Source: Axinella damicornis (lineage: Eukaryota; Porifera; Demospongiae; Axinellida; Axinellidae). From it: a DNA stretch of 64,000 nt. The stretch spans positions 17,560,242-17,624,241 of the forward strand of contig OZ007506.1 in assembly GCA_963931865.1 (NCBI GenBank), given 5' to 3'. A program made the translations under genes and the position numbers. Shown one piece after another: positions 46,001 to 58,600 of this stretch (position 1 is the stretch's first letter; every line of letters starts with the position of its first letter). A model generated the notes under the pieces. That model was not told the origin of the DNA and searched no databases. It was given only the letters and a program-made list of their open reading frames with translations.

Positions 46001-46486
46001 TGATCTGCACAGCAAAGAGTACACTGTAGTACAATACGTGCATGCACTAGCATGCATTAGCTGTGTGGTCACAGAGAACTGGAAGAAGTCTGCCTCATTC
46101 CCAGTCCTGGTGGTGATGGCCTGGGAATGAGACCAGTGCATGCATCAATGAGTGAACTCTGTGATGTTATCCCACTCACAGGAGACCAGCCCACACTGAT
46201 GGAGCTAATCAGGTTCCGGGGAAGAGAGAGACGCATCAACGTCCCCCAGCAGATCGGCACCAGCTTCATGAGCTTTGGGATACTCCTTCTGGAAGATGAG
46301 AATGGTGCCAGAATCAAGTCCATCATTCACGAGTGCAGAGACAATTCCGAGCAAATCACTACAAACGTTCTACAAGAGTGGATCGCTGGTCGAGGCAAGC
46401 TCCCGGTTTCCTGGGACACACTGATTGAAGTGCTACGAGATATTGACCTTGGTACCCTCGCTGATGAGATTGCAGCTGTGAAATGA
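40486..46486 (+). CDS. Gene 4 (subtype A): intact kelch-Roc-COR-Death protein, 1163 aa
   Basis: Five exons: 40486-41389, 43032-45190, 45431-45485, 45644-45712, 46182-46486; 3492 nt, i.e. 1163 codons plus TGA with no interruption. Introns are GT-AG with phases 1, 0, 1, 1. Domain order: six-bladed kelch propeller (about 1-301), Roc GTPase (P-loop near 333-340), COR (roughly 640-1020), 41-residue Pro/Ser/Gln linker, type A Death-like domain (C-terminal 100 aa). Roco proteins cycle GTP and dimerise through COR; Death folds assemble signalling complexes. This copy is the most compact (6 kb) and the best template for the family. The cytoplasmic sensor role is inferred; no signal peptide or membrane segment is seen. 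Confidence 0.85.
41390..43031 (+). other. Gene 4 intron 1 (1.6 kb) with two C-runs
   Basis: Contains a CAGAGATGCC element from 42032 to about 42463 and then A-type sequence. Directly before the acceptor are runs of 36 C (42925-42960) and 31 C (42989-43019), only 12 bp from the exon. Other genes have mixed CT tracts here. Confidence 0.75.
43032..45190 (+). CDS. Gene 4 exon 2: Roc GTPase and COR domain
   Basis: Acceptor attctcag after two long C-runs, donor GAG|GTACGT. Starts D-RAEERHLAALELAMKQKG, the A-type start shared with gene 1. P-loop GPPRSGKSS, switch-I STGVADK, a Ser/Thr/Pro/Gln-rich insert, G3 DTGGQ, then VFFLVFRLDHDL, and G4 THKD. COR: LSYEQCFEIARQCG, LWFLHTKVGLIRYF, IFPFSTFERISG, acidic PLEEEEDGERRYF, WFTRAFRAIRALF, CGYCPKGLFAALVVYLL, ending HERWFTE. 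G4 is THKD rather than NKxD, as in other Roc domains that use THxD-like motifs. Fully open. Confidence 0.9.
45431..45485 (+). CDS. Gene 4 exon 3: short linker exon
   Basis: 55 bp between acceptor ttatgtgtag and donor CTG|GTGGGT. Encodes ESECSGRPQQGRQSPGET; phase 0 in, 1 out. Confidence 0.74.
45644..45712 (+). CDS. Gene 4 exon 4: Pro/Ser/Thr linker exon
   Basis: 69 bp between acceptor cccctccag and donor GAGAG|GTTAGT, the same donor variant as gene 1 (A subtype). Phase 1 in and out. Confidence 0.72.
46182..46486 (+). CDS. Gene 4 exon 5: Death-like domain type A
   Basis: Acceptor cactcacag, phase 1 in, stop TGA 46484-46486. About 100 aa: DQPTLMELIRFRGRERRINV, FMSFGILLLED, IIHECRDNSEQITTNVLQEW, PVSWDTLIEVLRDIDLGTLADEI, ending AAVK. 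It aligns with type B mainly in the last two helices (SWDTLIEVL versus TWETLIECL, GTLADEI versus GTLASDL). The Trp in QEWIAG is the codon mutated to stop in gene 1. Confidence 0.8.
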
Positions 46487-49400
46487 TCATCTCCTCCTAG
46501 GACCAGGAACAGGCAGGTCAGTCCTGGGAAGTGATAGCTTTGTTCCTGGGACGTTCCCATGCAGCCAGCGTTTGTCACTGGCAGCACACGAGAAATACTT
46601 CCAGGCCCTCTCCACTGACTTTTCATACTGCAGGCTACACCAGCTGAGTGGGAGGGTCTGGGAACAAGACTAGGGGAGTGTTGGGTTGTCGGTGTGCAGA
46701 GATCTGTGCACCTCATTCGAATATTCCCAGGCCTCTGCCCAGCAGCCTTGTAATTTGAAAAGTGTGGAAGCAGTGGAATATTGTACCTGATGAATGATGT
46801 GTAGGGAAGAGAAATCATTATGGTGATTGTGGATGGGTAACCTGGTGCCCAGAACAACACTCAGAATACACCCACACACTCAGCACACGGTCTGCACAAC
46901 AGCAGCTGCTGGTACGTTTATTGTGTTGGTGCTGTCCCGAGAGCTCCCTGTTGGCCACACCCAGTAAACTGTGTCATGTGAGGAAATGTAGCAGGTGCTC
47001 TTTCCATTCTTTTTCATTTCGACTCCATTGAATTTCCACTCACCCCAGAGGAGGGGGTGGACCCAGACGAGGGTATACATTAGTCTCACTCCCCACCCAT
47101 TTTTCATGACTTCCTCTTCGATTATTATGGCGACAAAGTGAAAGTGAAGAGAACAGTATGGGCCTGGGAGGAAGGAGGCTACACAACCCATGTAGAGTCT
47201 CTTGTACTGGCAGCAGTATAGCCTCACTTCTGATATAGTACCTAATATCATAGTAATATGGTGGTTCTGAACCAGGTCCACGCTCGGAACATGGCCTAAG
47301 CCTCACTCAAGTGTTTGCCATCAGGTAGGAGCAGTGTCACCCACTGCGCCCTCAGCTACTTATTCCCCATACTTCTTGTATACCATTGTACACTAAACCG
47401 TCACATGTGCAATACTACGGAATGGTAGGTATACACATGCACTATAGTGAACTTGTCCTCCCCCCGGCCCCCCTCGCTGTTGCTGTGTGTTGGTCACCAT
47501 GGTGATGGTGGGAGGGCCATGGTGGGAGGGCCTGGTACATTTAATTCCTCACGTGAGTGACGTCAAGGGTAGAAAGACAGTCGAAAGACCTAAATGAACG
47601 TGGGCCTCAGAACAGCAAGAAGAGCGAAGGTACCAGGTGACATACCACACGTATCTAACTAGCGTGGGGCGACTGTCATACTCACTGAGCGTTGAACGTG
47701 TAGATGGCTGAATAACATGCAAAACGTAGCATCCTCATTCTGAAAATTTTGCCATTTGTCGATTACGGCATGCTCACGTGAGGAAATGTACCAGGCCCTC
47801 CCTGCTTTATCATACTGCAAGCGATGAAAAGCTGGGCGTGGGACTGGGAACGAGGCTACTCTATCAGTGTGTGAGGAATTGGATGGCAATCACTTGTTGT
47901 GTACTTCCTGTCAGAGATTGGAGGGAGGTGGTTTGATGGTAGTCATAGCAATCACTTGTTGGGGAGGTCCCAGCAAGTGGTGGCAGGTCATGAATAGTAT
48001 TAGTATCCTAGCTGTTCCAACTCCATCCCATCCCTACAAGTAGATCTATGTACCTGCTACACAATGACATAGTTTGTCCCACGGCCTTGTCCCATGCTCC
48101 CTATACCAATGGAGGAGAGGGAGGGAAGAGAAACAGACTGTACGAGTACATGTATAAACATGCATACTTGATTGAAATTAAGTGTATACGTTGACTAAAA
48201 CTTGTGTCAATCTTATATACTTTCGTGCTAGCCTCGATCATTCCCAGACCACTCCCCCTCCAGCTTTTGTTGCTTGCAGTAATACAACTGCACTGTTTGC
48301 ACCCTTAATTTGTAGTACCAGTATTGACCCTGGTCCCTCTCCCTCCTGCCCCCTACAGAGATGGACTGGAGTGTGAACTTCACTTCAACAGCTGCCACTC
48401 TTAACCCCGGAGCACTAGGACACCTGCATTAACCTCTTGATGAGGGTGTGGGGCTACACACCCCTGCTGTGGACACAGATGAGGACCAGACCCACCGTCA
48501 GAACAAGATTCTATAATCAGCATTGCATGAGCCAGTTATATACTCCCTGGAGACACACTACAGTTAGGAGTTCTTGTTGTCTGTTAGGAGTTACTGTTAT
48601 TTTTTGTACATGTTTCATGACAGGAAGTGAGACTTTAACCCTTTAAGCCCCATTGACGTCTATAGGCGTCATTTAGACCCTATGCACTTGTAGGGCTTCC
48701 CGTCAGTCCAAAAAGTGACCAAAAAAGCTTCAGAGGGCCCAGGGACGACATGTCGTGGGCGTTTTTTGATTTTAATGCGATTCATTGACCCGAGGATTTT
48801 TGATTCTAATGATATTCATAGACCCCAACCAGGGCCTCAAGAAAACATGCAAATTGGTGGTGTAAGGTGTGCCATCAGTCAGTCAGATCTGGCCCAAGTT
48901 TAGGGTAATGCTGGTCGAAAATCCTGCTGACATCCACCTTTGACCTCCGATTGCTGGGATTGTGGGGGGTCATGAATATCATTAATGGTATTGCCAGAGG
49001 GGTCTCTCCATGCGTGCGGGCCCCACCAAGTTTGGCCGCTGAGCAGCGAATGCTGTGGGAGAGGAGTACCTACGAAAGTGGTGTGCGCTGAATGCATGAA
49101 AATGTGTTGTCTTGGTGGGAAGAATTCGGTGGTTAAAGGGTTAAATTGCTAAGCCTTGCACTAGTCTCGTTCCAAGACCTGGTCTGGGAACGAGACTAGC
49201 CTTGCACATGCGCAGTAATTATATGGGAGGAACCACGAAAAGAAGTTGCTGAGCTGTCAGAGTTGGGCAGATTTGCGAAGGAATATCCAAAGACAGTGTG
49301 CCCTGGCCCCACATGCAGCTCTGAGACCATGTGAGTGTGTAAAACGTCAACTTGTCAGCACAAGTCCTAGTCATAGTTTTGGCAGACAGTTAAAAAAAGC

Positions 49401-49765
49401 TGTTGGTCTAGATCTGAGTGCAAGACTGAAGCATACACTTAGTCTAACAAGCTAGCCCTTCGCTTTCTCCAGCGCGCGATCGCTTTCAGTATGCGCGCGC
49501 GGAGAAGAAGAAGAAGAAGAAGAAGGAGAAGTTCCCCGTGCGGTCACGTGAGTCGATCCGTGCTGGGGAAAAATCGAGGGGCTAGCCCGCTAGACTAAGC
49601 ATACACTATACAACTAGCCAGTTACTTTGAAATCAAGGGGATTTTGTTGTCAAAAAGGAGTTGGGGTACTAGCTCCTGAGAGCGAAACTGGTAGGGACTA
49701 CTTTCCCTGGGTTTATAGGGTAATAATTAACTGCCTTTGTTTATCTGTGTTGAAAATTGGGTGTG
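46487..49765 (+). other. 3' flank of gene 4, A-type
   Basis: No gene recognised. Collinear with the gene 1 flank to about 48637, where a TTAA-flanked element is inserted. An extra 300 bp near 47520-47850 and a GAA-repeat insertion at about 49455-49605 are specific to this unit. Confidence 0.5.
48639..49140. mobile_element. piggyBac-like non-autonomous element
   Basis: Starts CCCTTTAAGCCCC and ends GGTTAAAGGG, flanked by TTAA on both sides (48635-48638 and 49141-49144). Unit 1 shows the empty site GACTTTAAATTGC. TTAA target and CCC ends are the piggyBac signature. About 500 bp, no transposase. Confidence 0.78.
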
Positions 49766-49856
49766 GCTGCATAGTGGCCGAGTGGTTGAAGCATTCGACT
49801 GATAACTGCAAGGTTGCTGGTTCGAGTCCCACCATTAGACCTGACATAGTTTACAC
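49765..49856 (+). repeat. tRNA-derived SINE, unit 5 (head; body resumes at 50441)
   Basis: Box A TGGCCGAGTGG and box B GGTTCGAGTCC both intact, the best-preserved head. Interrupted after GACATAGTTTACAC by the element at 49857-50440. Confidence 0.75.
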
Positions 49857-50440
49857 TAGTCTCGTTCCAAGACCCTCCCGAAACGCGGAAAGAGGGTCTG
49901 GTGTTCTGAGCGATATTTCTTGACGCATGGGGCGTGGTCGCTCTCGGCTTTTAAAGCTCGAATCAGATGGCAGAACGCGAATGACGTCGACGTAGTCAAT
50001 CAGTGTAAGTCATACATGTAACAGTGCAGTATAGCTAGTGCGGACGGTATGTCAGTGAAATGGATACGACAGGCCTACCGAAGAGCAAGCTGAGGCAGTA
50101 AGCCAAATCGATTATCTTGCCGACCGGTTGGGGGAAATCTCTGTGTTTCATGACTCTTCCACTCACCTTTGACAACCTCAGAAAGAATTCTGTACACGGG
50201 CAGGGCAACTGAACGTCAATAGTTGTTGTTGTTAGCCCTTTGGTGTCCCTGGTGAAGGACCAAGTGCACTCCTAGTACAGTATGTTTTTTGTGTTAGGTG
50301 CGCTTTCATTGGAGAGGACATACGGAATGCAATAGTTGCGCATTCCTTATGCCGTATAGCCCCGCCCCATGCGCCAAGAAATATCGCTCAGAACACCAGA
50401 CCCTCTTTCCGCGTTTCGGGAGGGTCTGGGAACGAGACTA
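49857..50440. mobile_element. 584-bp TIR element, 9-bp TSD AGTTTACAC
   Basis: TAGTCTCGTTCC ... GGAACGAGACTA with inverted arms of about 73 bp. TSD 49848-49856 and 50441-50449. Same terminal motif and TSD length as the short hairpin MITEs, so probably a longer member of that family. No coding region seen. Confidence 0.85.
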
Positions 50441-51750
50441 AGTTTACACCTCATCCTTTGGAAGGGATGTAAAGCTGTCAATCCCGGGGTACTGGTTAGC
50501 ATTAGCTATTTGGGTCACCTCGTTAGCCACTCTACATGGTGGTTCTCACAGGGAGAAAAATACAAAAATACGTTTAGTCTGGGACGGCCTTTGCAGTACA
50601 TTTGCAACATCACATTCCTTACTTCTGAGAGGTTAGCAGCGGGGACCCAACGGCATTGTTTACATCCTGGATTGAATTCACTTAGGTAAAATCTTGGCTT
50701 GGATCGGATTTTCAAGGAAATCAGATCCACTGTGACACCAGAAGTGGTGGCCAATACTCTGCAGAGCAGTTTATCACCCTGCACCATGGAGTGCGTACCA
50801 ATCACAGGGCAGTAGTAGCCTCGTTCCCAGGCTCCCCCTTGCGCACGGTGAAGAAAGTACATGCTACCTGAAGTATTTGATTAATGGGAAAATTCAAAAT
50901 TCGAGTCCGAGAGGAGAGTAGGCCTAAACTTGAAGCATGAGAAGTGTGCTGTGCAAGAAGTGTCTTGACTCAAGAGCTGGAACACAGGAAATCACGAGTG
51001 CAGTAAGGTCCCAAGTATCACTTTGGTGACCGATGTGGCTTACGTCATTGCTGGAATACATAACCATAACTAATTAAATTCCTGAGCAACAAGCCGCTCT
51101 ATGGCCATGTCCCAGACCCTTTCCCTTGGTGCGGAACGGAGTCTGGCCACACGAGACTAGGGTCAATGCTTGTAGTGTGTGGCTATTGATATCTGTGAGT
51201 AATATTTTCAAGATATGAGATGACTTCTTCAACCAATCTGAGGGCTGCATTGAACATCCAGACAGGATGAGTGGGAGTTTAAATTGCTAGTTATTAGTAG
51301 TTACAGTAGGAGTGGGCGTTGCCCATGCACAGTATCACAGCAGTGTATGGTGGTGAGCATTGGAACGGGTAGCTTGCTGTGACAGATCGAGGTGAGGATC
51401 GAGGTGCCCGTGCAATGATGCATGTACTGTCAATCACTGTGAAAGCTGAACTAAGTGTGGACACGGATATTCCAGGTGTGCTGAGCAGTAGCACATGGTA
51501 GTACAGTGGAACCTCTATAATCAGGACACCATTGGAGGACAATATTATATATTCAGGAGTTTTGTCTCTTTTAGGAGGTCCAAGACCTATGGAGAAAATA
51601 ATTATTTGGGACCTCGTAGAGAGGTCTATTACGGACAGTCCACTATCAGACGTTTCTGTTGTATGCTTTAGGCCGGCTGTATCACACACACTACACTAGT
51701 ACTGTTGCCATTGCTATAATTGTTGACATGGTTTGCTAGTTTTCATGCAG
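50441..51750 (+). other. 5' region of gene 5
   Basis: Non-coding: SINE body, sequence shared with units 2 and 4, the conserved upstream block, and a pogo-like MITE (51504-51656, right end truncated as in unit 4). Confidence 0.55.
51225..51495 (+). promoter_or_regulatory. Gene 5 upstream conserved block
   Basis: Block conserved with CCAATCTG and donor-like GATCGAG|GTGAGG at 51392. Lies 260 bp before the kelch acceptor. Confidence 0.38.
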
Positions 51751-52653
51751 ATCCATTGATTTGAAGTTGAACTGGAGCAGTGACAATGGCAGAGGTTGGT
51801 GGTGGCCTGCCATGGGAACAGTTGAAGTTGACTTGGGAAACACGCAGAGAAGCACCACGTGAGATGCGGAGGGGTGCAGCTGTAGCTCATGGCGGTTTGG
51901 CCTATTTCAGTTCATATGATAGTCATGAGGTGTTTGCATACAACTCAGAGAACAATGACTGGAGTGAACTGCCAGAGTGTCCTCAGAGTAACTTTGTACT
52001 AGCAGTAGTCAACAACCTCATAACAGCAGTTGGAGGTTACTCCAACTGCTTACATAGTCTCAGTGGTGGTGAGTGGGTGACAGTCTTTCCTCCAATGCCC
52101 ACCAAGCGACACTTCGCTGCTGTCATTAGTGCACAGAACTACCTCATAGCAGCAGGAGGATGGGGAGTGAGAGGATTCCTGTCCACAGTGGAGGTAATGG
52201 ACATGAACACTCTAGAGTGGTACACTGCTGCCAGCCTACCAGAACCTGTCTACCACATGTCAGCCACTGTCTGTGGAGGTTGTCTCTACCTCCTGGGAGG
52301 GTTCAATAAGACCCACAACTCATCCTATGCAGTCTTCACCTGCACCCTGGACTCCCTCATTCGCTCGTGTAGTGAAGCCAGTGTCTGGCAGCGTGTTGCT
52401 GATGTACCAGTGGGGGGGTCTACTTGCACCACCTTGAATGGGAGGGTGCTGGCCGTCGGTGGGAGAGATTCACATTACAATCCTACAGCTGCTGTTCACA
52501 TGTACAATCCTGACTCTGACTCATGGCTGGTTTTGGGAAACATGCCCACTGCTCGAGTCTTTTGCCTGGTGGTGGGACTGAGAGACTCCATCATTGCTGT
52601 TGGAGGAGGTGGAGGCAACTTTAGTGTTGAAGTTGGCTACCTGCAGTTATCAG
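51751..52653 (+). CDS. Gene 5 exon 1: kelch beta-propeller
   Basis: Acceptor tttcatgcag, donor TATCAG|GTGGGC. Start ATG 51786 with an in-frame TGA upstream. 289 codons plus one base, the shortest kelch copy. The blade 4 loop lacks the Pro/Ser/Thr stretch HPPSQTPPHT, a 33-bp deletion that keeps the frame. Variable sites: YDSHE, YSNCLHSL, RHFA, WGVRGF, FNKTHNSSY, GGS, DSHYNP, VFC, GGGGNFS. Confidence 0.89.
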
Positions 52654-55600
52654 GTGGGCATAGTGTATGACTGTATGTGAACAATACTCTTGTCCAGGGT
52701 CATAAATTTGTTTTATTCTTCCATTGGTATTCTTCTGTGCTATGAAGGGGTGGGCCCATTTCCCATTGTAGCCCCTCCCATTTGTGGTGGGGGGCTGTAC
52801 ATTAGAGTCTGAGAACCGGTTGATTATTGACCAACCAATAACTGCCAATCGGTTAACCTGTCGCACCCACTTAATTAACATAATAAATAGCTGTAGAGAT
52901 GGACTTCTTAGCAGTACTGTTGACTGAAATACCTTCTAAAGCAATAGTTCAAGTGAGCCGAGAGGTTGAAGATGTGGGAGAACTACAAGTAGTACAGTGT
53001 GAAGGAGCGGAGCTCAAGTTCTTTCTAAGAAGCTTGGTTGTGTGCAAATGACAGGCAAGGTTGCTAAAAAATGTGCAATATCAGTTCACAATGATTTTTG
53101 ACCAGAAAAGAACAATTTTCGGTGCGAAAATTTGCATTCAGAAAAGTGGTGAAAATTTAATTAGGGAACTGGTTATCCAAAATTTAAGTGGTTCTCAAAA
53201 AAAACCTAAAGCTACAATCTATGAATGTCGTTGAGCTAGAAACAAGCACACTTGCTGAATTACATTCTGCAAATTAGAGTAGCAACCCCACTACCAGAGA
53301 TGCCAACTACTTAGCAAGTAAATGAGTGAGTGTGCTGTGAAAATGCGTGAGATGGTGCTAGAATGCGTGATGCATGCTACTGTACAGCTCAAGAGTGCGC
53401 ACAGCAGTTCATTCCAGTTGCTGTTCCTTGATTTTGTCCTTAGCAGAAGGCTCAACGTTTTGCAGTTTGACAAGATGGTAGTGGCTGCGTTTATCCTCTT
53501 CGATGCAGATCAACACAGGATAGCAGTCCATTTATGTCGCTCGAATTTGCAGTCGTCCTTGTCTGTATGGCTCAAATAACCACGTGTTATGTATATGCGC
53601 ACCGTATTCCTAGGCCCCACCCACAAAATAAGCCGGAACGGCTAGGTGCTAAATGCGTGAGATTTGCTGTAGTAAGCGTGAGAGTGTGAGATTGCGGACG
53701 AATGCACGAGACTCACGCGCAATGCGTGAGTGTTAGCATGTCTGCACTATCTGGTAGCCGGTGCTACTTGCCGGTAGTGCAAGCTAGCTTGTTCCAATTA
53801 ATGCACATGTCACATGACGACCATGCTCAGCCGATGAAGTGTGCGATGGTATCTTTGTCGGTACATGTACAATCACTACAATGATGCATGTCAGTATGTG
53901 TCCTTCTCCAATTAATACCACTACCTGTACAGCACACTTGTCAGTTGGATTGCCACTTGCTGACAGTAGCTAGCTGTCACATTTCCACTGCTGTTCTAAT
54001 ACTAAAACCAGGAGGAGCGTCCAACTCCACATGCCCGCCCTAGTACATGTATATATAGTATAGTCCTTATATGGCAAGAGGCCATTCCGTATGCAATTAA
54101 TTGTAAGGATTTGTGTGAAACTGAGCTAAGTAGGTATGAAATACAAATTGGCCTTTGTGCAGCCATAGTTGTAGCCTCGTTCCCAGGCCCACACGCGAAA
54201 CGCGGAAGGGCCTGGGTACGAGGCTACCATAGTTGTACTAGAGCTATGTAGCTGACTTATGTGGTACCCATGGCAAATTAAGGTCTTCCATATAAGGTAT
54301 AAACCAAAAGGTGTGAGGGCTACTACATGTCTTTACTAGTTGAATGCTCCTTCGCTGCCTTTGGCGGCTCATGCGCTCCTGCTAAAACATAGCCTCATTC
54401 CCAAACCCCATGCAAAAAAATCGAAAAGGGTTATTGGATGAGGTCTGGGAACGAGGCTATAACCAAAACATAAGCAACATGCATCCACCAAATTTAATTC
54501 CCACCAATATTTCCAGCCGTATACAGTGTTCCGCTAGCTTGTCCCTATAGTTCCCAGCTTTTTGTTGCACACCATGCAAACACACTCTGAAATCAACTCC
54601 CATCCTGCTAGCTAGGGGTGCTCAAATTGGAACATGCAATTAAGCTAGCCCATATGCATGCTTCCACACTATACATACTAACTACTCACTATAGTGGGAC
54701 ATTTTGGGTTCTTAGCGGAATTAGCCTCGTTCCCAGGCCCTCGATCTCCAGCTTTTTGTCGCATACTACAGTATGTAAGGATTTCAGTCTGTAGCACAGA
54801 GGTGGATATTGCCACACTCCTGGTACGGTAAAGCTCACTCTTCACAATGATGCCTCATGCTCTGCTTCACCATGTGGGGACTCTGATTGCATCCACGTGC
54901 AGCTCATATTCGTCCCAGCTAACACTCTACCTGGGGTATATGGGATGTCGTGTGGGTACCAAATCAGTAGTCATCCATCCATAAAGGCAGTGTGTTTTCA
55001 TGTCGCGATCTAATATTTTCAAGTGGCCAATGCGCATGAAATGGATCCTCAAAGCAGGAGACAACACACCTTAGGATGGTGTAGGTTGCATCAGTTCCAA
55101 GTGCTTTATTTGGATATCATGTGTAAATTGGTACTCGATTCCCTATAAAGAATATCCCCTCCCTCATTCTCTACTCCCCCTCTCCTCTCACCATCCCTCC
55201 CCTCTCCGCTCCACTGTCCCTTCCCTCTCCCCCTCTCCTCACACCATCCCTTCATATTCCCTCTCTCCCTCTCCTTTCACCAATCCTTTATTCTCATCCT
55301 CTCCTCACTCCTGTACGCAGATGAGCAGAGACACCTGGCTGCCTTTGAGCTGGCTATGAGGCAGAAAGGATCGCTGGACAAAACCATCATGCAGTGTGTC
55401 TTCGTCGGCCCACCCCGCTCAGGCAAGAGCTCCCTAATGAAACGTATCGTGGGTGAACGCGCCACTCCCTCCTCCCCCAGCACTGGGGTAGCTGACAAAG
55501 TGGTGCAAGTTGAAATCATGAGATCATCAACAGCAGCTGCAAGTGTGTCAGGCTCAACGTGGGTCAAGCTCAGCCATGATGACGAGGCTGTCACGGTAGT

Positions 55601-58600
55601 CATGGACACATCTCAGAGTCATTCAGGTCAGGCAGCTCACAGTGAAACACATTCACAGGCTTCAGTAGCTGTAGCACCTGTGAATCAGACTGAGCCTACC
55701 ACCACAACACTAGTCAGTAGTGTACCAGAGCACAGAAACCAACCCCAGCCACACCAGTCTCCCCGTCTAGCCACAGCTAGCACACAGCCACACATTCCCT
55801 CTCCGTCTAATTCTGCTAGCACCAATACGGTTGACCTCAAGCCCTCGGTCGATTTCTGCCAAAATGCTCTCCGGAAAAATCCTCTCTATGCAGTTAGGGC
55901 TTCACAGGAACGAGGGTGGATGGTCTACCTCACGGACACGGGAGGTCAGATTGAATTCCAAGAGCTCCTTCCTCTCTTAGTCTCAGGTCTGTCAGTGTTC
56001 TTCCTGGTGTTCCGATTGGACCATGACCTCAACAAGCAATTCATGGTGGAGTACGTCCGTTCCACTGGGGCAACGTCAGAGCCCTACCAGTCCAACTTCA
56101 CAGTGAAGGAGGCCCTCCTCCAGTCCCTCGCCAGCATTGCCTCCATGGGGACATACGTCAACAAGGGACTTCAGAAGGACCAAGTCCCTCTAAGGCCCAG
56201 GGTCTTCTTTGCGGGAACACACAAGGATAAGGTTTCTCGAGAACAAATTGATCGCATTGATCGCAGCCTCCAGCAAATGGTCAAATCCACAGGTCTGTAC
56301 CGTAAAGGCCTAATCGAGTTTGCCTCAAAATCTGAGTCCCGAATGCTACTGGCAGTCAACAACCTGTCCCGTGATGATTCTGATCTTCAGTTGGTTCGAG
56401 CAGCTGTGGAGCGAGTGGGCAGCCAGGGTGATTTCAAGATCAAGGCACCCCCTTCCTGGCTGATTTTCAGCCTCACCATTCGACTGCAAAAGAATCGTGT
56501 TCTCAGCTATGAGGAGTGCTTCCAGGTAGCCAGACAGTGCGGCATTGAGACACGAGATGAACTGAACGAAGCTCTGTGGTTCCTCCACACCAAGGTAGGT
56601 CTGATTCGCTACTTCCAGGGAGAGGGTCTAGAAGATCTCCAGAAGATTGTGATCACAGACCCACAGGTACTCTTCGACATGAATACTGACCTTGTGGTGG
56701 AGACCTTCACTTTCGACAAAGTTGGTCGAGTCATTCAAGAATACTTCAAAAGGTTTGGTATCTTCCCTTTCAGCACCTTCGAGCAGATCAGTGGGAGCTC
56801 AGAGCAGCTCCTGACTCCGTCCCGGCTAGTGAAGATCCTGGAACACCTCCTCATCATTGCCCCACTGGAGGAGGAGGAGGATGGGGAGAGGAGATACTTC
56901 ATGCCTTGCGTGCTGGCACACACCATGCCAGCAGAGCCAGCTACCTCACGGTTTACACGCGCTTTTAGAGCAATAAGAGCATTTTTTGCACCATCATATC
57001 CCTCCCTCCTCATTGGCTTCAGATGTGGCTACTGTCCCAAGGGTCTCTTCGCGGCCCTGGTTGTGTACCTCCTGGCTAACACAGAGTCTGATTTCCAGTG
57101 GAGGCTCCAGAAAGACAGTATCTTCAGAGATCAGATCTCATTTTTGGTGGGCCCCTACGACACAGTTACGATAACTGTACAGCCAAAGTTCCTTGAGATA
57201 ACTTGCACCCCTGCATCATCCGAGTCGACTCACAATCGCCGCTTCCCCCCAGCCACGACATGTGGGGAAGTACGACGTTACATTGAGAGAGGCATTCGTG
57301 AGGTCACCTCAGCCCTGCACTACACGACAGATGCTGCCCACTATCTCGCATTCTACTGTCCCAGGGTCCATCGAGGTCCAGACCCGAGGGAACCTCACCC
57401 GGCCGAGATCAACTTCCATGGTGGGGCACCATGCACCCTCAGGTGTGAGCTAGCAGAAGAGAGGACATTCAGACTACCCCCTGGACATGAGAGGTGGTTC
57501 ACTGAGGTACGTAGTAGAGTTTATGTGATTGCATGTTATCAGTTGGAAGTAACACTACCAGGTCATATTGCCATGAAATGTATATGAAATTCCTAGGAAA
57601 AGGTGTTGCTACCCATGAAAATGGCCATGAAAATCGCGTCATAGGATTTTCATTACTTATGAAATATCCATGAAAAATGATCTCGATTCTCACAACCTAT
57701 GAAAATGGTATGACTTCAGAGCTATGAAAAACACATGAGTGTTCCGGCTCTTAAAATCCCATGAAAGCCACATGAATTCCAGTGTATGAAAATGCAATGA
57801 AAATCAGTAACATGGAAATCCCATGAAAGCCATGTGAATTCCTATGTATGAAAATGCAGTGAAAATCAGTAACATGAAAATCGCAGGGAAATCCCATGAA
57901 AGTCTTGATGTCTGAGCTTGCTTTCCATGAAAACGCCATGGAAATGAAAAGGCGCATAAGTATCTAAAGTAAGCAGCTGTTGGAGATTGATAGCATAAGG
58001 CCAGGTAGCTGCATCGTGTTTTCAGACTTTTCTAGGGTTTGCTGGTCAGTTAGTTGGGAACTACTATTGCTGTTGAAGTTCTGGGACTATCAAGGAGAGT
58101 CTGCTGCTGAATGGTAGGCAAGAATACTGTAACCCTGAGAGCCAGTCATATAATTTGGCACTAGATTTCACTCCCAATTGTGATCCCAGCTGTAACGGTA
58201 GCCTCTGGATGTACGTAGTAGCTTCTGGATAAGTGGTACAAGTCCTACTTGCAAAATAGCTCAGGCTCATAATCAAGGAACTGAGAAGTGCAGGTGAGGG
58301 CCCTAGGTCACTCAAGATCTTTGGTAACATGATGAAGGTCCCAGTAGGTTGTTAGGTAAAGCAGCTATATTATAGCTAGTTTGGAAAATGAAACATTTCA
58401 TCTGAACTGACTGCTCTGTAGCTGCATGCATCGAAGACCAACCTCCTACCTATATTTCTTCTTAAACTAACTGCCCTGGTACTTAGGCCTTGTGACTCAA
58501 AATGCAGTAGTTGACTGGATTACTGTACAGAAGGGTACCACCGATGGTAACTGGCTGGGTTGATGGATTTCAATAGAGCAAGTCTGAAAGTGCAGGATAA

